The position numbers and the translations under genes are program-made. Shown piece after piece: positions 6,789 through 15,014 of a stretch of DNA of 20,711 bases. The DNA comes from Euryarchaeota archaeon UBA88. GTDB taxonomy: Archaea > Thermoplasmatota > Poseidoniia > Poseidoniales > Poseidoniaceae. The notes beneath the pieces are model-generated. The model was given only the letters and a program-made list of their open reading frames with translations. It made no database searches and was not told where the DNA came from. Each line of letters begins with the position of its first letter. Positions within the stretch are counted from its first letter, which is position 1. The stretch is taken from NCBI GenBank assembly GCA_002499545.1, contig DAME01000014.1, positions 49,295 to 70,005 on the forward strand, written 5' to 3'.

Positions 6789-8426
6789 ATGGTCAGTTCA
6801 CGAGAGGTGCATGCCGCCTTTCATCCAGAAGGGAAAGTCACCGCACTGGGACTCGATTCACAGGGGACCTTAGCGGCGTGGGCAGAAGGCAGCGGCTCGG
6901 TGTTTATCGCCGTGAAATCTAGAGATTCATTCATCGTTTCTGCAACGTGGATTGCTCCAGCGCGCGTTCGAGGTTTGGTGTTTCACGATGAAACCATCAT
7001 CGTATTGGATGATGAAATTGGTTTGACTTGTTTGAATGCTGATGCCACAATCGTTTGGCAACAGACGGTTGGAGGTGGCGGATTCAGCCTCTTAAAATAC
7101 AGCGACGGATTTTCTGTTATCGATGGCTTGGGTCGATTGCATTTGTTTGGTTTTGATGGTGTTCCAACGAACTTGAATGAAACGTTTGACGATATCCTTC
7201 TTCAACAGTCGGTGGGCCCATATCTTGTTCTCGGCTTTGAAAACGGTTCTGTTCAAGCACTCAACAATGGGTTGCTTACTTGGTCCCGACCAGTGCGAGG
7301 AGAAACTGGAGAGGCGATCACTTGCCTTGGCTCTACGGCTGACAATCACCTGGTGTTGGGCCGTGAAGGTTACGCGTTAGTCGCCGGAGATGAAGAAGCT
7401 CTGGAACTCGAGGTTTGGTCGATTCAGGACAACATGCTTCTCCATCGCGACGATCTCAATTCACGCCTTTTACATGCTGTACCTTCATTCAAAGGAGTCG
7501 CATGTGGATTTGATGACGGTAAGGTCTCGTACCTTGATGTATCAATGCCAACACCAACCTTTGTCACCGGATTTGATTGCACATACCCCGTTCGGTATCT
7601 GTGCAGTGTTGGTAAGGAAGTACTTGCTGCATCGTGGTTTTTCATACATGGAAATGATGCTGATGGGCGTATTTGGAAAATAGAACATCAAGGAATGCCT
7701 CAAATGGTGGTTGCAGCCGACGACGGCTCGGTGATTCTTTTTGCCGGTGAAGATCAAAACGACTGGACAGAGCCTGAACCAATTGGCTTGTTTTCACTTA
7801 CTGCGGAGGTTGTTGAAATGGATGAAACCGAACTTAATCTCTGGTTCAATCGTCCGGAAGAACCGGTACATCTTTCTGCAGAAGAAATCTATAGAAGCGA
7901 TTCTGAAATGGAATCATTTTTCTCAAAAGAAGAATTACTTTCCATGAATCAGGCACACGATTCAACGGTCGAAATCGATGTTCTTCAAGAAGCGCTCGGT
8001 TCTAAAGCAGTCATGGCACAACCGGTCGCTGAAGACGGGTCTTTGGAAATTGACACAGAGGCTTTACTGGAACACCTCGATGATGCAATCGCTCAAATGG
8101 CGCTTCTCCCTCAAGATGATTTGCTGGAGCAATTGAACGCTGAATCGGGGGAAATACTGCCTCCTCGAGCCATGTCTGGCGGAGACCAAACTCACGTGCC
8201 AGGTGACGATGGAACTGCTGTAATTACGCTTGATGGAAGTGATTCATACGACCCACAAGGACGGATTATCTCATGGTCCTGGGTCGATGAGTCCGGTAAA
8301 GAAATTGCAGATACTCCCAAAGTACGAGTTCGAATTGGTGTCGGGAATCATCGCTTTGAACTTCGAATTTGTGACCGTGAAGGACAGTGGTCGAGTGATT
8401 CTCTCCACGTTCTCATCGAGGCTTAG
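6789..8426 (+). CDS. Intracellular beta-propeller protein with C-terminal PKD-like domain
   Basis: The family is recognised only at the fold level. Residues ~1-330 contain repeated four-strand blade patterns (GTLAAWAEGSGSVFI, SDGFSVIDGLGRLHLFGFDG, YLVLGFENGSVQAL, GVACGFDDGKVSYLD, DDGSVILFAGE), as in WD40/PQQ-type propellers. Residues ~340-450 are acidic and helical (EEIYRSDSEMESFFSKEELL, DIDTEALLEHLDDAIAQMALL-like), probably a linker or binding region. Residues ~455-545 form a PKD/Ig-like beta sandwich with the signature LDGSDSYDPQGRIISWSW. There is no signal peptide or membrane helix, so the protein should stay in the cytoplasm. This is odd for a PKD-type domain, which is normally extracellular. 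The hydrolase gene follows after 30 nt on the same strand. The role may be scaffolding; no enzyme motif is visible. Confidence 0.7.
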   Translation: MVSSREVHAAFHPEGKVTALGLDSQGTLAAWAEGSGSVFIAVKSRDSFIVSATWIAPARVRGLVFHDETIIVLDDEIGLTCLNADATIVWQQTVGGGGFSLLKYSDGFSVIDGLGRLHLFGFDGVPTNLNETFDDILLQQSVGPYLVLGFENGSVQALNNGLLTWSRPVRGETGEAITCLGSTADNHLVLGREGYALVAGDEEALELEVWSIQDNMLLHRDDLNSRLLHAVPSFKGVACGFDDGKVSYLDVSMPTPTFVTGFDCTYPVRYLCSVGKEVLAASWFFIHGNDADGRIWKIEHQGMPQMVVAADDGSVILFAGEDQNDWTEPEPIGLFSLTAEVVEMDETELNLWFNRPEEPVHLSAEEIYRSDSEMESFFSKEELLSMNQAHDSTVEIDVLQEALGSKAVMAQPVAEDGSLEIDTEALLEHLDDAIAQMALLPQDDLLEQLNAESGEILPPRAMSGGDQTHVPGDDGTAVITLDGSDSYDPQGRIISWSWVDESGKEIADTPKVRVRIGVGNHRFELRICDREGQWSSDSLHVLIEA

Positions 8427-8456
8427 TCTCATGAAGGTGAAGCTGTTGGGATTTCT

Positions 8457-9224
8457 ATGAGCGTCCAATCACCGTGGGTCGATTGCTTTATTTTAGGACC
8501 AATTCAGATGCGGTGTTCCGTCGTCACTGACCGAGCGACTGGAGATACGGTCATTATTGATGGTGGAGATGAACCTCAGCGTTTGATAGATTGGATCGAC
8601 GGCTTCTCCGGCCAGGGGCCAGATTGGTCCAACGGTCCAATTTCGAAAGATCAAGCAGATTCTCAAGTTATCCCTGCACGCAGGATAGTCGCTTTGATTA
8701 ACACGCATGCACATTTTGATCACAGCGGCCACGTTCCTACACTGTTGCAGCACTATCCAGTGAAGTGGTATCTTCATCCTGACGATACATTCCTTCAGAC
8801 CCTTGCGCGTTCTTCCGCTCAACGCTACGGCCTTGAGATGCCAGAACCTGCTGTAGCAGATATCGATTTAGTGGATGGGGAAATCGTCACTGTAGGGTCA
8901 CTTTCATTCGAGATACTTCACACCCCCGGACACAGTCTTGGCGGATGCTGCTTACGACTTCTTGTCGATGACGGACCCGACCATGTTTTCGTTGGCGACA
9001 CCTTGTTTGCTGGTTCAGTCGGCCGAACAGATATCGCCAACTCGGGAGGCGATTTTACGGTACTCGCTCATTCGATTCACACCAAACTTTGGCCGCTCGA
9101 CCCGGCGTCACTCGTGTACCCTGGCCATGGAGATACAACCACCATTGGTCATGAGAAAGCAACCAACCCATTTGTAGGAGACGCTGCAGGCGCAGGATCT
9201 TTCACAAGGGGTCGTTTTTCCTGA
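8457..9224 (+). CDS. Metallo-beta-lactamase-fold hydrolase (glyoxalase II-like)
   Basis: This is a binuclear-metal hydrolase of the MBL superfamily. All metal ligands are visible in the 255-residue product: His84, His86, Asp88 and His89 in THAHFDHSGH, His159 in HTPGHSLGG, Asp181 in FVGDTLFAGSVGR, and His224 in YPGHGD. The GDTLFAGSVGRTD segment is characteristic of the glyoxalase II / hydroxyacylglutathione-hydrolase-like subgroup, but archaea generally lack glutathione, so the thioester substrate is unknown. Residues ~52-74 form an insertion (GQGPDWSNG...) between the first strands and the HxHxDH loop. GGTGA lies upstream of the ATG. The stop codon TGA directly abuts the stop of the oppositely oriented ETF alpha gene. 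Confidence 0.9.
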   Translation: MSVQSPWVDCFILGPIQMRCSVVTDRATGDTVIIDGGDEPQRLIDWIDGFSGQGPDWSNGPISKDQADSQVIPARRIVALINTHAHFDHSGHVPTLLQHYPVKWYLHPDDTFLQTLARSSAQRYGLEMPEPAVADIDLVDGEIVTVGSLSFEILHTPGHSLGGCCLRLLVDDGPDHVFVGDTLFAGSVGRTDIANSGGDFTVLAHSIHTKLWPLDPASLVYPGHGDTTTIGHEKATNPFVGDAAGAGSFTRGRFS

Positions 9225-10157
9225 TCATCCCATCATGGATGCAAAGGCAGACTGCAAGACTGGAAGTGCTTCTTCCCATGTTGCGACTATTCCATAATCA
9301 GCGTGTTGGAAAATCGGTGCATCTGCATCCTTGTTGATGGCTACAATGTACTTGGAAGAGCGCATTCCAGCAAGGTGTTGAATCGCTCCTGAGATTCCTA
9401 CTGCGATGTAGAGATTGGGGTTGACCATTTTTCCAGTTTGTCCAACTTGCATTGCATGAGGGATGTCGTCCCAAGTATCGACTGCAGCGCGTGATGCGCC
9501 GACTGCGGCACCGATTGTGTCGGCAATGGCTTCAAGGTGAACGAAATTATCAGGTGAACCCATTCCTCTTCCACCGGATATGACAATGTTTGCTTCTGCA
9601 ACATCCAATCGCTCAGTGGCTCGAGCCATGAACTCTTGAACTGCAGTTGCCATGTCACCGGTTGTATCGACGACAGCAACATCGCTGCCCCCATCTCCGC
9701 TTGAAGCTGCGAACACGTTCGGACGAACGGTGAGAATCGCATCACCTGAAAGCGAAACGGTTTGCATCGCTTTACCAGAGTAAATCGGTGAAGTCAAATT
9801 GTTCCCGTCGATTTTCACGACGTCTTGGACAACCGAAATGCCTCGGCGTGCAGCCAATCGAGCCGCTAAATCCTTTGATTGCGATGTTGCAGCAGCAACG
9901 ATGGTACCTGCAGGAGTTACAGCATCGAGTGCCGACGCCCATCCGGCCGCATCGTAGTGCTCAAAAACGTTTGATTTTGCTGCAATGACTCGAGACACTC
10001 CAGCGATTCCCGCTGCTGCATCTGCAATTGAAGGGTCTGAGCACGGAACTACCACGACTGGTTGTCCGCCTAGAGCATGTGCTGCTGTGACGAGTTCTGC
10101 TGTTGTAGGATGCACTGCACCCTTGGCGATTTCTGCGATTACTATAGTTTCAGTCAT
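9225..10157 (-). CDS. etfA: Electron transfer flavoprotein, alpha subunit
   Basis: ETF alpha carries the FAD of the ETF heterodimer, which accepts electrons from acyl-CoA and related dehydrogenases and passes them to ETF:quinone oxidoreductase. The 310-residue product has an N-terminal nucleotide-binding-like alpha/beta domain. It then has the conserved FAD domain: ISGGRGMG, GASRAAVD, QVGQTGKMVNPNLYIAVGISG, QHLAGM and AINKDADAPIFQHADYGIV. The start was placed at the ATG at 10157, preceded by GAGGTGA at 6-nt spacing. A GTG three codons upstream is in frame but lies inside that ribosome-binding site. ETF beta ends 10 nt upstream, so the pair is an operon. Confidence 0.96.
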   Translation of the reverse strand: MTETIVIAEIAKGAVHPTTAELVTAAHALGGQPVVVVPCSDPSIADAAAGIAGVSRVIAAKSNVFEHYDAAGWASALDAVTPAGTIVAAATSQSKDLAARLAARRGISVVQDVVKIDGNNLTSPIYSGKAMQTVSLSGDAILTVRPNVFAASSGDGGSDVAVVDTTGDMATAVQEFMARATERLDVAEANIVISGGRGMGSPDNFVHLEAIADTIGAAVGASRAAVDTWDDIPHAMQVGQTGKMVNPNLYIAVGISGAIQHLAGMRSSKYIVAINKDADAPIFQHADYGIVATWEEALPVLQSAFASMMG

Positions 10158-10167
10158 TTTATTCACC

Positions 10168-10905
10168 TCAAATTACGTTTGCCTCGTCTCGTAAGAGTTG
10201 AGCGACTTCCGAGGCGGCTGCACCGCCTTCGTATGATTTTCCTGCTGGCTTTGCAGGAGGCATTGTGTGGTTCACTACAGTGACCGATGATGCGGGGTGA
10301 TTCACAGAGCGAACATCGACTTGTGCTTTCTTGGCCTGCATGATTCCCTTGACGTTTGGCTTTCGAACTTTGAGTCCGCCTTTGTCGCATGAAATGACAG
10401 CCGGCATGGGTACTGCGTATCGTGTAGCACCTCCAGTCGAGGGGATTTCAGCGGTAATTTCACCACCAAATGAGACGTTGATGGCGTTCGAGACCGATGC
10501 CCATCCGAGACGTTCTGCTAATCCAGGGCCGGTGGAACCAGCGCCAGTATCGGCTGCGGATTTTCCGCAGTAGACGACTTCTGCTCCAAGTTCTGCTACG
10601 ACAGAGGATAGAACGTTTTGCAGTGCATTGGAGTCAAGAGTGTCCTCGCAATCTATGCGAACAATGCTGTCAACCCCGATAGCTTTGGCGTCTTTGAGAA
10701 CCTTGTCTGCACCAGATCCGCCAACAGTTAGGGCAGTGACTTCTCCGCCCGCTGCTTCTCGATGTTGCAGAGCCACTTCTACGGCAAATTCGTCATAAGG
10801 ACTCATGACTTTCTTCACCGCAGAAAGGTCGACACGGTCGCCGTTAACGACGATTCGAGCATTGGTATCAGGCACTTGCTTAACGAGAACAACGATATTA
10901 GGCAT
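10168..10905 (-). CDS. etfB: Electron transfer flavoprotein, beta subunit
   Basis: ETF beta is the structural partner of ETF alpha and forms the docking surface for dehydrogenases. The 245-residue product opens MPNIVVLVKQVPDT, the family's standard N-terminus, with MSPYDEFAVEVAL following. The mid-domain carries EVVYCGKSAADTGAGSTGPGLAERLGW, which corresponds to the AMP/FAD-binding region (GKQAID...GQVGPMLAExLGW in typical members). GGGAG lies 10 nt before the ATG. It is the first gene of the etfBA pair, and the gap to the divergent MCM-like gene must hold both promoters. The likely local partner is the GCDH-like enzyme at 15015. Confidence 0.96.
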   Translation of the reverse strand: MPNIVVLVKQVPDTNARIVVNGDRVDLSAVKKVMSPYDEFAVEVALQHREAAGGEVTALTVGGSGADKVLKDAKAIGVDSIVRIDCEDTLDSNALQNVLSSVVAELGAEVVYCGKSAADTGAGSTGPGLAERLGWASVSNAINVSFGGEITAEIPSTGGATRYAVPMPAVISCDKGGLKVRKPNVKGIMQAKKAQVDVRSVNHPASSVTVVNHTMPPAKPAGKSYEGGAAASEVAQLLRDEANVI

Positions 10906-11083
10906 TTTAGAGACTCCCTATTGTAAGTGGTCCAACGAAGGAACCTCTTGAACATTTCCAAGTTTATTCATGGTGAATTCTTCTGTGCGACAAATGAACA
11001 GAATCATATTCCTAAATCTCTAAGTGAGAATTAACTAACCATCCGTAAGTATTCTTAACCGTCGCAGTTCACCGTGAAAGTCC
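10906..11083. promoter_or_regulatory. Divergent promoter region between etfB and the MCM-like gene
   Basis: This 178-bp A/T-rich gap separates two divergent genes. Toward etfB the minus strand contains TGAATAAACTTGG. Toward the MCM-like gene the plus strand contains GTATTCTTAAC centred about 31 nt before its ATG, which would suit a nearly leaderless transcript. No perfect operator palindrome was found. The assignment is by position and base composition only. Confidence 0.4.
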
Positions 11084-11977
11084 ATGGGCCGAAAAGATGA
11101 AACTGAACCTAACGCTACCGACCAATCAATTCTTGAAGCCTGGCGTCTTCTGTTTGAGAGTGAGACATACTGCAGAGATATGGTTGCACCTCAAGATGAA
11201 CCCGTATTCGGATTCGAAGTTGATTGGGATGATTTGAATTCTTACGAAGACCTTCTGGTGAATTTTACTGAAAACACCGACCATACGCTGGAATTGGGTA
11301 ACTTGGTACTGAAGGAACAATTTGGATTACGCGACCTTCCTACACGCCCAGTGATTCGCGTCATCAACCTACCGGAGAGTCGGAACTATGAGGTCAGTGA
11401 TTTGCGAATGCGAGACCGAAACCGCCTCCTACGTTTTGATGTGGTTGTCATGGATGTGAGCTTCCCGATGGGCTGGCTCAAGAAAACCACCTATGTGTGC
11501 AATGATTGTGACGCTAAATGGGTTGAAAACGAACGAATGGCTCGAGAACGCCGTAAAGTCAAGTACTGCCGCAAATGTCTGGACGCCATTATGGAAGATA
11601 TGCGAAGCGATAACAAAAAACCGTTTTACAAAGACCCAAACGACTTTTCGATGGTCGCAGAGGAGAATTCTTACGAGGATGTCCAGTATCTCGAATTCGC
11701 TTCACCAAACATGCTCGTACACGGGGATGGTCCACTCGGTTCCAACACCTACCAAGCGGTTGTTTTCGACGAGTATGTGGGAATGTTTTCGAAAGGCGAC
11801 ACCCTTACGTTGAATGCGCTGGTACAAATCGACCCAATGCCCGGTCGTGATTTTGTTCGAGACACTCGGCGAATGATTGTGCTGAAAGTACACAGCGTTG
11901 AAGAGGGTTTGAGCCAGTCAGAAGGCTTCTCATTCAGTGAAGAAACTGGTTTCACATTCGAAGCGCTCGATGAGTGA
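11084..11977 (+). CDS. MCM-like N-terminal-domain protein lacking the AAA+ helicase motor
   Basis: The 297-residue product matches the N-terminal half of archaeal MCM helicases and then stops. Residues ~15-85 fit the helical A domain (ILEAWRLLFES...FEVDWDDLNSYEDLL). Residues ~90-270 fit the OB domain (LRMRDRNRLLRFDVVVMDV, then DEYVGMFSKGDTLTLNALVQID, the MCM 'PGDxVxxTGI' strand). A C4 zinc site is inserted at Cys139, Cys142, Cys162 and Cys165. No Walker A, Walker B or arginine finger is present, and the next gene is on the opposite strand, so this is not a simple frameshifted MCM. The C-terminus is a short acidic/Phe-rich tail. It could be a DNA-binding paralogue that caps or regulates MCM, or an independent OB-fold protein. 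The homology is inferred by eye. Confidence 0.75.
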   Translation: MGRKDETEPNATDQSILEAWRLLFESETYCRDMVAPQDEPVFGFEVDWDDLNSYEDLLVNFTENTDHTLELGNLVLKEQFGLRDLPTRPVIRVINLPESRNYEVSDLRMRDRNRLLRFDVVVMDVSFPMGWLKKTTYVCNDCDAKWVENERMARERRKVKYCRKCLDAIMEDMRSDNKKPFYKDPNDFSMVAEENSYEDVQYLEFASPNMLVHGDGPLGSNTYQAVVFDEYVGMFSKGDTLTLNALVQIDPMPGRDFVRDTRRMIVLKVHSVEEGLSQSEGFSFSEETGFTFEALDE

Positions 11978-13123
11978 TTAGGATTTCAACGCAGTAACAG
12001 CATCCAAGGTTTCCGGATGCGCAGCGAAATGATCTGCAATGGCTTGCAATCCCCTGTGAATCCCGTCTGCAACGCCAAGTTTGGCATCAAGTGGGTGGAG
12101 CGTACCGTCTGCGACAGCAGCCTTGAACGCTTCGAGGTTTGTCCACGTCGAAGGTTGACCAAATTTCGGGTTCGGTGTCACGACGATTTCTCCCCATTCA
12201 GGTAGAACAACGTGCTGGGCAAGTTCGTACACGGGTGAATGCTCATCAACTGGATCGAGGTAAGCGTGTTTTTGCATTTTCTTTCGGAGCGGCTTTGCTT
12301 CATCGTGAAGTAAAATAGCACCTGATGGGTCTGACTTACTCATTTTGTGATCGAAACTTTCCATGCGTGTTCCAGTAGCCTTGAGTGAAGAGATGATCGG
12401 GGTGTGAATGCATGTCGCCTTTCGCCAGTTCCATTTTGTAGCAACGTCGCGCATGAACATGTGTGCTTTCCGTTGGTCCATACCTCCAAGCGCAACATCG
12501 ATGTTAAGTTCGAAAATATCGCTGGCTTGCATGGCAGGGTAGAAGAACTTCGAAAGGTCATGGTCGGACGATGCTTCGTCTCTTCCCATAATGGTGAATG
12601 TTTTTCGAACCATTGCGAGTGTGGCTCCTTTGGAACAACGAAGCACTCTGGCCCAGTAATCTCCAGAATCCATGAGGCTTGAAGCCCACAAAAACCGAAG
12701 TTGTCCGGGGCCATCGCCCTCTTCTGGGTGGCCAAGAAGTGCTCTGAATGTCTCTTCCATGTATCGTGCAGTTGTTTGAATATCGTCCATGTTGCCATTG
12801 AATTTATCATTCACCCAAGCGTGCCAGTCGGCTAAGAAGATGAGGACATTAGCATCAGCTTTCAACATTCTACGGAGTTGCAGCGAGAGAACTTTCCAGC
12901 CGATGTGAGCCTTACCCGACGGCTCAAATCCAACGTAACATCGAATGATACCATCGCCTGCCATACTGGTTTTGTCGGCGATGCAATTCACCAAGTGTTC
13001 AATCCCTACAGTCTCATCTACGCTCCCTACCATCAAGGCGAGGCGTTGTCGCTGTTCTTGGTTGAGTTCCTGAATTCGGGGGCACTCATCCACGTAGGAT
13101 TCGAGGGCTTTCTCCACATTCAT
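11978..13123 (-). CDS. tyrS: Tyrosyl-tRNA synthetase, archaeal/eukaryotic type
   Basis: This enzyme charges tRNA-Tyr with tyrosine. The 381-residue product has the class I signatures: GFEPSGKAHIGW with the HIGH-type motif at residues 73-76, and HKMSKS at ~259-264. The family segments FLADWHAWVNDK and ALGGMDQRKAHMFMRDVA fit the archaeal/eukaryotic TyrRS tyrosine pocket. The ATG at 13123 was chosen; a TTG seven codons upstream is in frame but would overlap the stop of the preceding gene. There is a 17-nt gap to the DUF5611-like gene, so the two are co-transcribed. It converges with the MCM-like gene, whose stop codon abuts the TyrRS stop. Confidence 0.95.
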   Translation of the reverse strand: MNVEKALESYVDECPRIQELNQEQRQRLALMVGSVDETVGIEHLVNCIADKTSMAGDGIIRCYVGFEPSGKAHIGWKVLSLQLRRMLKADANVLIFLADWHAWVNDKFNGNMDDIQTTARYMEETFRALLGHPEEGDGPGQLRFLWASSLMDSGDYWARVLRCSKGATLAMVRKTFTIMGRDEASSDHDLSKFFYPAMQASDIFELNIDVALGGMDQRKAHMFMRDVATKWNWRKATCIHTPIISSLKATGTRMESFDHKMSKSDPSGAILLHDEAKPLRKKMQKHAYLDPVDEHSPVYELAQHVVLPEWGEIVVTPNPKFGQPSTWTNLEAFKAAVADGTLHPLDAKLGVADGIHRGLQAIADHFAAHPETLDAVTALKS

Positions 13124-13140
13124 GGTCTCACTTTTCCGAT

Positions 13141-13665
13141 TCAAATTAAGTCATTGAGTTTCTTGACTTTTCCTTCTGAGGGGGGTGTTCCAGCATCAAT
13201 CATAGCTTGCAGTTCATCAATCATGGCGTTGGCTTTTTCAACGGTCTCTTGAGAAACGGAAGAGCTCATTTCCATTGACTTCTTTGCCATTTTAATTGCG
13301 GACTTTGCTTTCGAGAATTTCTTCGCTTCTTCCTTTGCTTTGTCACCGCGTTGTTTGGCAGTGTATCCGGTGACTTCATCGAGGAAAGCAGACCATCGAC
13401 GTCGAGATTCCATGGCTTGTTCTCTTCCTCCATCGGATTCCAAGAACGAACTCAAATCTTCTCCTTTCATCTGTACGACATCAACGACTAATTTTCCATC
13501 ACTGCCAAAGTGACCGGTAATTTCTGAAAGGATTCCGTATGAGCCAGTGAAAACGCCCTCTGCGTTGACATTGATGTCGAGGAAGTGCGACGTGGCTATA
13601 CGGGCCAAGCCTGCATTTCCACCAATACTTTTCTCCAAACCACGCTTAACTGCGAATCGCTCCAT
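13141..13665 (-). CDS. Small archaeal protein, DUF5611-like
   Basis: The 174-residue product resembles the archaeal DUF5611 family. It has an N-terminal MERFAVKRGLEKS, a central GSYGILSEITGHFGSDGKLVVDV, then RRRWSAFLDEVTGYTAKQR, which recalls the family's FLexxTGYxAxxR ending. Its function is unknown. After ~residue 115 a Lys/Glu/Ala-rich region predicts coiled coil (KAKEEAKKFSKAKSAIKMAKKSMEM), followed by a helical tail (ETVEKANAMIDELQAMIDAG). This makes the protein longer than the core domain. It lies immediately upstream of tyrS in the same operon and is divergent from the secreted propeller gene. The DUF assignment is from memory of the pattern and should be treated as tentative. Confidence 0.7.
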   Translation of the reverse strand: MERFAVKRGLEKSIGGNAGLARIATSHFLDINVNAEGVFTGSYGILSEITGHFGSDGKLVVDVVQMKGEDLSSFLESDGGREQAMESRRRWSAFLDEVTGYTAKQRGDKAKEEAKKFSKAKSAIKMAKKSMEMSSSVSQETVEKANAMIDELQAMIDAGTPPSEGKVKKLNDLI

Positions 13666-13771
13666 GGCCCTGCGAAGTGTCCCATCGCAATAAGGCTCAC
13701 CGTTGAAGCGGCTGTGAATATCGTCTTCATTGAGTCCAAGGGGTTTTTTTGTAATCAGTCATCGCAGGACC

Positions 13772-14953
13772 ATGCGAGCGGGAGTCACAGCGGCATTGCT
13801 GGTCTTTTTACTGATGGCTCCAACAGCATTGGCTGAACCTGATTCATTGATTCAACTTCAACTGGTCGACACCCTCCAAGACACCGATATTGGTATCATG
13901 GCGGGTGAAGTTTCACCCGACGGTATATCGGTACTTTTGGTAGGAAAAGACGGCTTTGCTCATCGTATTTCGGCCGTCAATGCGCAAGACCGCAGCGATG
14001 ACATCGAAATCAATACCGGTCGGGTAGTTGATCTCACCGACGTGACCTGGCACCCTCGAGGGGAAACGGCGCTGATTGTCGGTGATATGGGGGTTGCTTT
14101 GCGCTATTCGACTCAAAATCATGCAATTACCACTGTCAACGGTACAGGTTCCATTATCGGGCTCAACATGACCACGGTAGACTGGAGGCCAGCAGGTGAT
14201 TACGCATATCTGGGAGCCGCTGACGGTAGCATTTGGAAATTTTCAGAAGGAACAGGTATGGAAGCAATCGAGGGTACGGGTAGTTCGGAAGTCAGTGATA
14301 TAGCCTGTCATCGAAATCAAAACATTTGCGTGGTTGCCACGCTCAACGATGGCTTGGCAGTCATTTCGTCCATGCATCAAATCACCTACCTTCCAGGTAC
14401 TGCTGCGGAAACTTGGGTTGGGGTAGATTGTGCAGAGCCTTCTCTGACAGAGTGCGTTGGTTTTGCTAGCGGAATGCGCATGAAGGCGATTCGCCTTGAC
14501 ACCATCGACGCATCGAAGTCGACGACCAGAGAAACGTTTGGCTTAGAAACCCTTGATGGCGATTTCACTGGAGTTTCACGAGGTCATGATGGTTCCACGT
14601 TGGTCCACATGTCGCCGTTTGGGACCATTCGTCAACAGCCTTTGATTTCTCAAGCCTTTTCTCAAATCACACCCGCTGCCGTCCAAGAATGGGATTCAGT
14701 CATCGCAGGACGCTCGATTGAAGTGGTGTGGGAGAACGAGCACCAACGAGGCTTTATGTTGACTTCATTTGGTAACATCATTTCATTTGTCCCGATTGGA
14801 GAAGACGTCGAGATGGATTTGATGTCCATTGTCGTAATGGCAGCGGTTACTGTATCTGTTCCGGGTGTAGTCGTTGGCCTCATTTACATGAACAGTCCCT
14901 ACCTTCAGAGAAAATACATGAAGTGGCGCAATCGCAAGAAATCTTCTTCCTGA
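13772..14953 (+). CDS. Secreted, C-terminally anchored beta-propeller protein
   Basis: This is a 393-residue protein of unknown function. A signal peptide is clear (MRAGVTAALLVFLLMAPTALA, residues 1-21, with an ALA-E cleavage site). Repeats of ~40-50 residues follow with propeller strand patterns: GEVSPDGISVLLVGKDGFAHRI, WHPRGETALIVGDMGVALRYS, WRPAGDYAYLGAADGSIWKFS, ACHRNQNICVVATLNDGLAVI. Near the C-terminus is one transmembrane helix (SIVVMAAVTVSVPGVVVGLIYM) and a basic tail, so the propeller sits outside the cell. The ATG at 13772 was chosen over an upstream in-frame TTG at 13730, because only the ATG gives a compact signal peptide. Similar W-x-P-x-G repeats are frequent in predicted surface proteins of marine archaea. 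Confidence 0.78.
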   Translation: MRAGVTAALLVFLLMAPTALAEPDSLIQLQLVDTLQDTDIGIMAGEVSPDGISVLLVGKDGFAHRISAVNAQDRSDDIEINTGRVVDLTDVTWHPRGETALIVGDMGVALRYSTQNHAITTVNGTGSIIGLNMTTVDWRPAGDYAYLGAADGSIWKFSEGTGMEAIEGTGSSEVSDIACHRNQNICVVATLNDGLAVISSMHQITYLPGTAAETWVGVDCAEPSLTECVGFASGMRMKAIRLDTIDASKSTTRETFGLETLDGDFTGVSRGHDGSTLVHMSPFGTIRQQPLISQAFSQITPAAVQEWDSVIAGRSIEVVWENEHQRGFMLTSFGNIISFVPIGEDVEMDLMSIVVMAAVTVSVPGVVVGLIYMNSPYLQRKYMKWRNRKKSSS

Positions 14954-15014
14954 TGAGACCCTCAAAGGGTTAGGTTCTTGAAGCGCCTATGAAACCAAGT
15001 ATTGAGACGGTACC

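Noticed and set aside
13730..13771. TTG start for the secreted propeller protein
   Set aside because: It would place 14 polar residues before the signal peptide; the ATG at 13772 begins a normal signal sequence.
14956..14971. ACCCT-CAA-AGGGT hairpin before the GCDH-like gene
   Set aside because: It is a 5-bp stem without a U-tract or conserved context; it may be chance.
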